From: Actinorugispora endophytica
Lineage (GTDB): Bacteria; Actinomycetota; Actinomycetes; Streptosporangiales; Streptosporangiaceae
Length of the DNA stretch: 64,000 bases
Assembly: GCF_004363075.1 (NCBI RefSeq)
Contig: NZ_SNYN01000007.1
Coordinates: forward strand, 103,104-167,103
Reading direction: 5' to 3'
A program made the position numbers and the translations under genes. Positions 62,965 to 64,000 of this stretch are shown here, piece by piece. Every line of letters starts with the position of its first letter. The stretch's first letter is position 1. A model generated the notes under the pieces. That model worked only from the letters and a program-made list of their open reading frames with translations, was not told the DNA's origin and did no database searches.

Positions 62965-63273
62965 ATGAGCTACCCCATTGACGACGCCGACCAGTTGATC
63001 GCGACCGCGGAAGAGGAGATGCCGCCGTCCACGCGTTCACGACTGATCGCGAAGCTGCGCATGGGGGTCCACATCGACGACGCGGCCCGCGAGTTGGGGG
63101 TGAGCCCGCAGCGGGTTTTCTCCGCCGCGCGCATTCTCAGCGCGTTCGGCTTCCAGCTCGACGCCACGCTCACCGCCGAACGCGATCCACACCTGCCCCA
63201 CGGTACGGTGACCGGTTACAACAAGCGGTGCCGCTGCCCCGAATGCCGCGCCGCCCTGCAACGGCGCATCTGA
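62965..63273 (+). CDS. Small HTH protein with C-terminal Cys-rich motif
   Basis: A 102-aa protein. Residues about 25-60 look like an HTH (RLIAKLRMGVHIDDAARELG, SPQRVFSAARILSAFG). The tail HGTVTGYNKRCRCPECRAAL has the HGT...GCxC/CxxC pattern seen in small actinophage and actinobacterial proteins, probably zinc-binding. GGGAAATTG precedes the ATG. It is an isolated gene; role unknown, possibly a small DNA-binding regulator or a phage remnant. Confidence 0.8.
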   Translation: MSYPIDDADQLIATAEEEMPPSTRSRLIAKLRMGVHIDDAARELGVSPQRVFSAARILSAFGFQLDATLTAERDPHLPHGTVTGYNKRCRCPECRAALQRRI

Positions 63274-63432
63274 GCCGAGAACAGCCGCAACGGCCGTCAA
63301 TTTTGCGTATCCGCAGGTCACAGCCCAAAAGCGGACACTTGAAACATTCAGAACGCGGATTTCACCCAGATTCTTCCGGCAATTAGCTCCGGCGCGCGCT
63401 TATTGATCTTGTGGACGGGGAAACCGGTCAAC

Positions 63433-63537
63433 ATGAACGATCGTGTGGACTGGGCCGCGATGAGCGACGAAGAGTTCATGGCGCTGGTGCGCCAGCTGAT
63501 CGAGACACCGAGTGGGGCGGACTCCGAAGAGGAGTAA
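63433..63537 (+). CDS. Small acidic ORF
   Basis: A 34-aa acidic peptide (MNDRVDWAAMSDEEFMALVR continuing to a Glu-rich end) with normal actinomycete codon use and TAA stop. No strong ribosome binding site; GGGGAAA lies about 13 nt upstream. Its helical WAAMSDEEF segment looks protein-like. It lies in an otherwise empty gap near the rRNA terminator. It may not be expressed. Confidence 0.5.
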   Translation: MNDRVDWAAMSDEEFMALVRQLIETPSGADSEEE

Positions 63538-63858
63538 CCGCCCCTCTCCTCTGTTACGGCGGGGGCGCGCCCCCGCCGTTCTGGGAGCGTGCCCGTGGGC
63601 CTTCCAGATGCGCGGAGGCCGCCGTCGATCGCCTCCCGGAGCAGCGGACTGCCCGGCTCCCCGGTCGAACCGGCTTCCGGGCCCGGTTTCGCGCCGGCGC
63701 CCCGAACGGGTCCCGCTACGCCGCAGGCTTCGGGTCGGAGGCAGAGTCCGACGGAACACGGCAGAACCGGGACGGGAGACGTCGACCTGTCGGTTTGTCG
63801 ACATTTTCCGGACGACTGGAACCCTGGTCGAAGCCGACCGAAAAGGGCCTCTCGGAAA
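63538..63858. other. Gap before rRNA terminator
   Basis: About 320 bases with a GGGGGCGC-CCCCGCC hairpin near 63555-63575 (a likely terminator of the small ORF) and nothing else I can recognise. Confidence 0.5.
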
Positions 63859-63904
63859 CAAAAAAGGGGGAGGGGCCGCACCCGACAGGTGCGGCCCCTC
63901 CCCG
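63859..63904 (-). terminator. Rho-independent terminator of the rRNA operon
   Basis: Transcribed on the minus strand: a near-perfect stem of about 16 bp (GGGGAGGGGCCGCACC with its complement) around a TGTC loop, followed by a T-run (63859-63865), directly after the 5S rRNA 3' end. Confidence 0.92.
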
Positions 63905-63912
63905 AAAAAAAC

Positions 63913-64000
63913 GTACGGCGGCGTCCTACTCTCCCACCCCAGCACGGAGGCAGTACCATCGGCGCTTGAGAGCTTAACTTCCGGGTTCGGAATGGGACCG
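63913..64000 (-). rRNA. rrf: 5S ribosomal RNA, 3' part
   Basis: Read on the minus strand: ATTCCGAACCCGGAAGTTAA, then GCGCCGATGGTACTGC, and GGGTGGGAGAGTAGGACG followed by CCGCCG at the 3' end. These are the universal 5S blocks. The first 30 or so nucleotides lie beyond the window edge, so this is the end of an rrn operon running right to left. Confidence 0.96.

Overview
The window is very GC-rich, uses GTG and TTG starts freely, and has the Ser/Thr kinase, FHA and cell-division gene set of an actinomycete. Several details point to the Nocardiopsaceae (Nocardiopsis, Streptomonospora or Thermobifida relatives): long, tightly overlapping operons, DLW-39 and DUF5324 genes, and a guanidine-III riboswitch that closely resembles the Thermobifida aptamer as I remember it. 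The right half (about 46-64 kb) looks like the conserved region near the chromosomal origin. The left half is more accessory and regulatory.

Left edge, 1-9 kb: a cut-off YwqK-like (MORN) gene, a 146-bp near-identical copy of its 3' end displaced about 1.2 kb downstream, and several small unknown genes. These are followed by a translationally coupled trio: a full-length EccC-type (FtsK/SpoIIIE) type VII secretion ATPase, a 132-aa unknown, and a DUF6177 protein. No other secretion component or WXG100 substrate is visible. A MITE-like intergenic repeat of about 250 bp occurs three times between 0.4 and 22.3 kb.

9-29 kb: a tautomerase/SDR pair with a divergent TetR; a cluster of a ThDP decarboxylase-like enzyme, a flavin amine oxidase and a small unknown protein; a frameshifted pseudogene; and a MarR gene divergent from an LLM-flavin/hemerythrin fusion. 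Next come a SpoIIE-type phosphatase and a block resembling the DosR dormancy regulon: DUF2795, three tandem universal stress proteins, an HTH/PNPOx protein, a DevR-like regulator and a DevS-like two-GAF kinase. Two DosR-box-like palindromes lie between divergent genes in this block. A PAP2 phosphatase with a cysteine-rich tail follows.

29-46 kb: a GntR regulator and a pyruvate (or branched-chain 2-oxoacid) dehydrogenase operon E1-alpha/E1-beta/E2, a two-component pair, DedA and Lnt-like membrane genes, pheA, a DUF4446 protein, a glycosyltransferase, a STAS/HATPase/PAS-GAF kinase signalling group, an MGMT, a rhodanese and a subtilisin-inhibitor-like lipoprotein.

46-64 kb: tRNA-Leu(CAG), then the fhaA-fhaB-pstP-ftsW/rodA-pbpA-pknA-pknB morphogenesis group, crgA, a compact cluster of DnaA boxes, a rhomboid protease, cyclophilin, DUF5324 and DUF1707/DUF4870 proteins, tRNA-Ala(TGC), DLW-39, a DUF5753-type XRE regulator, a guanidine-III riboswitch with its Gdx exporter, two small genes, and the 3' end of a 5S rRNA with its terminator on the minus strand.
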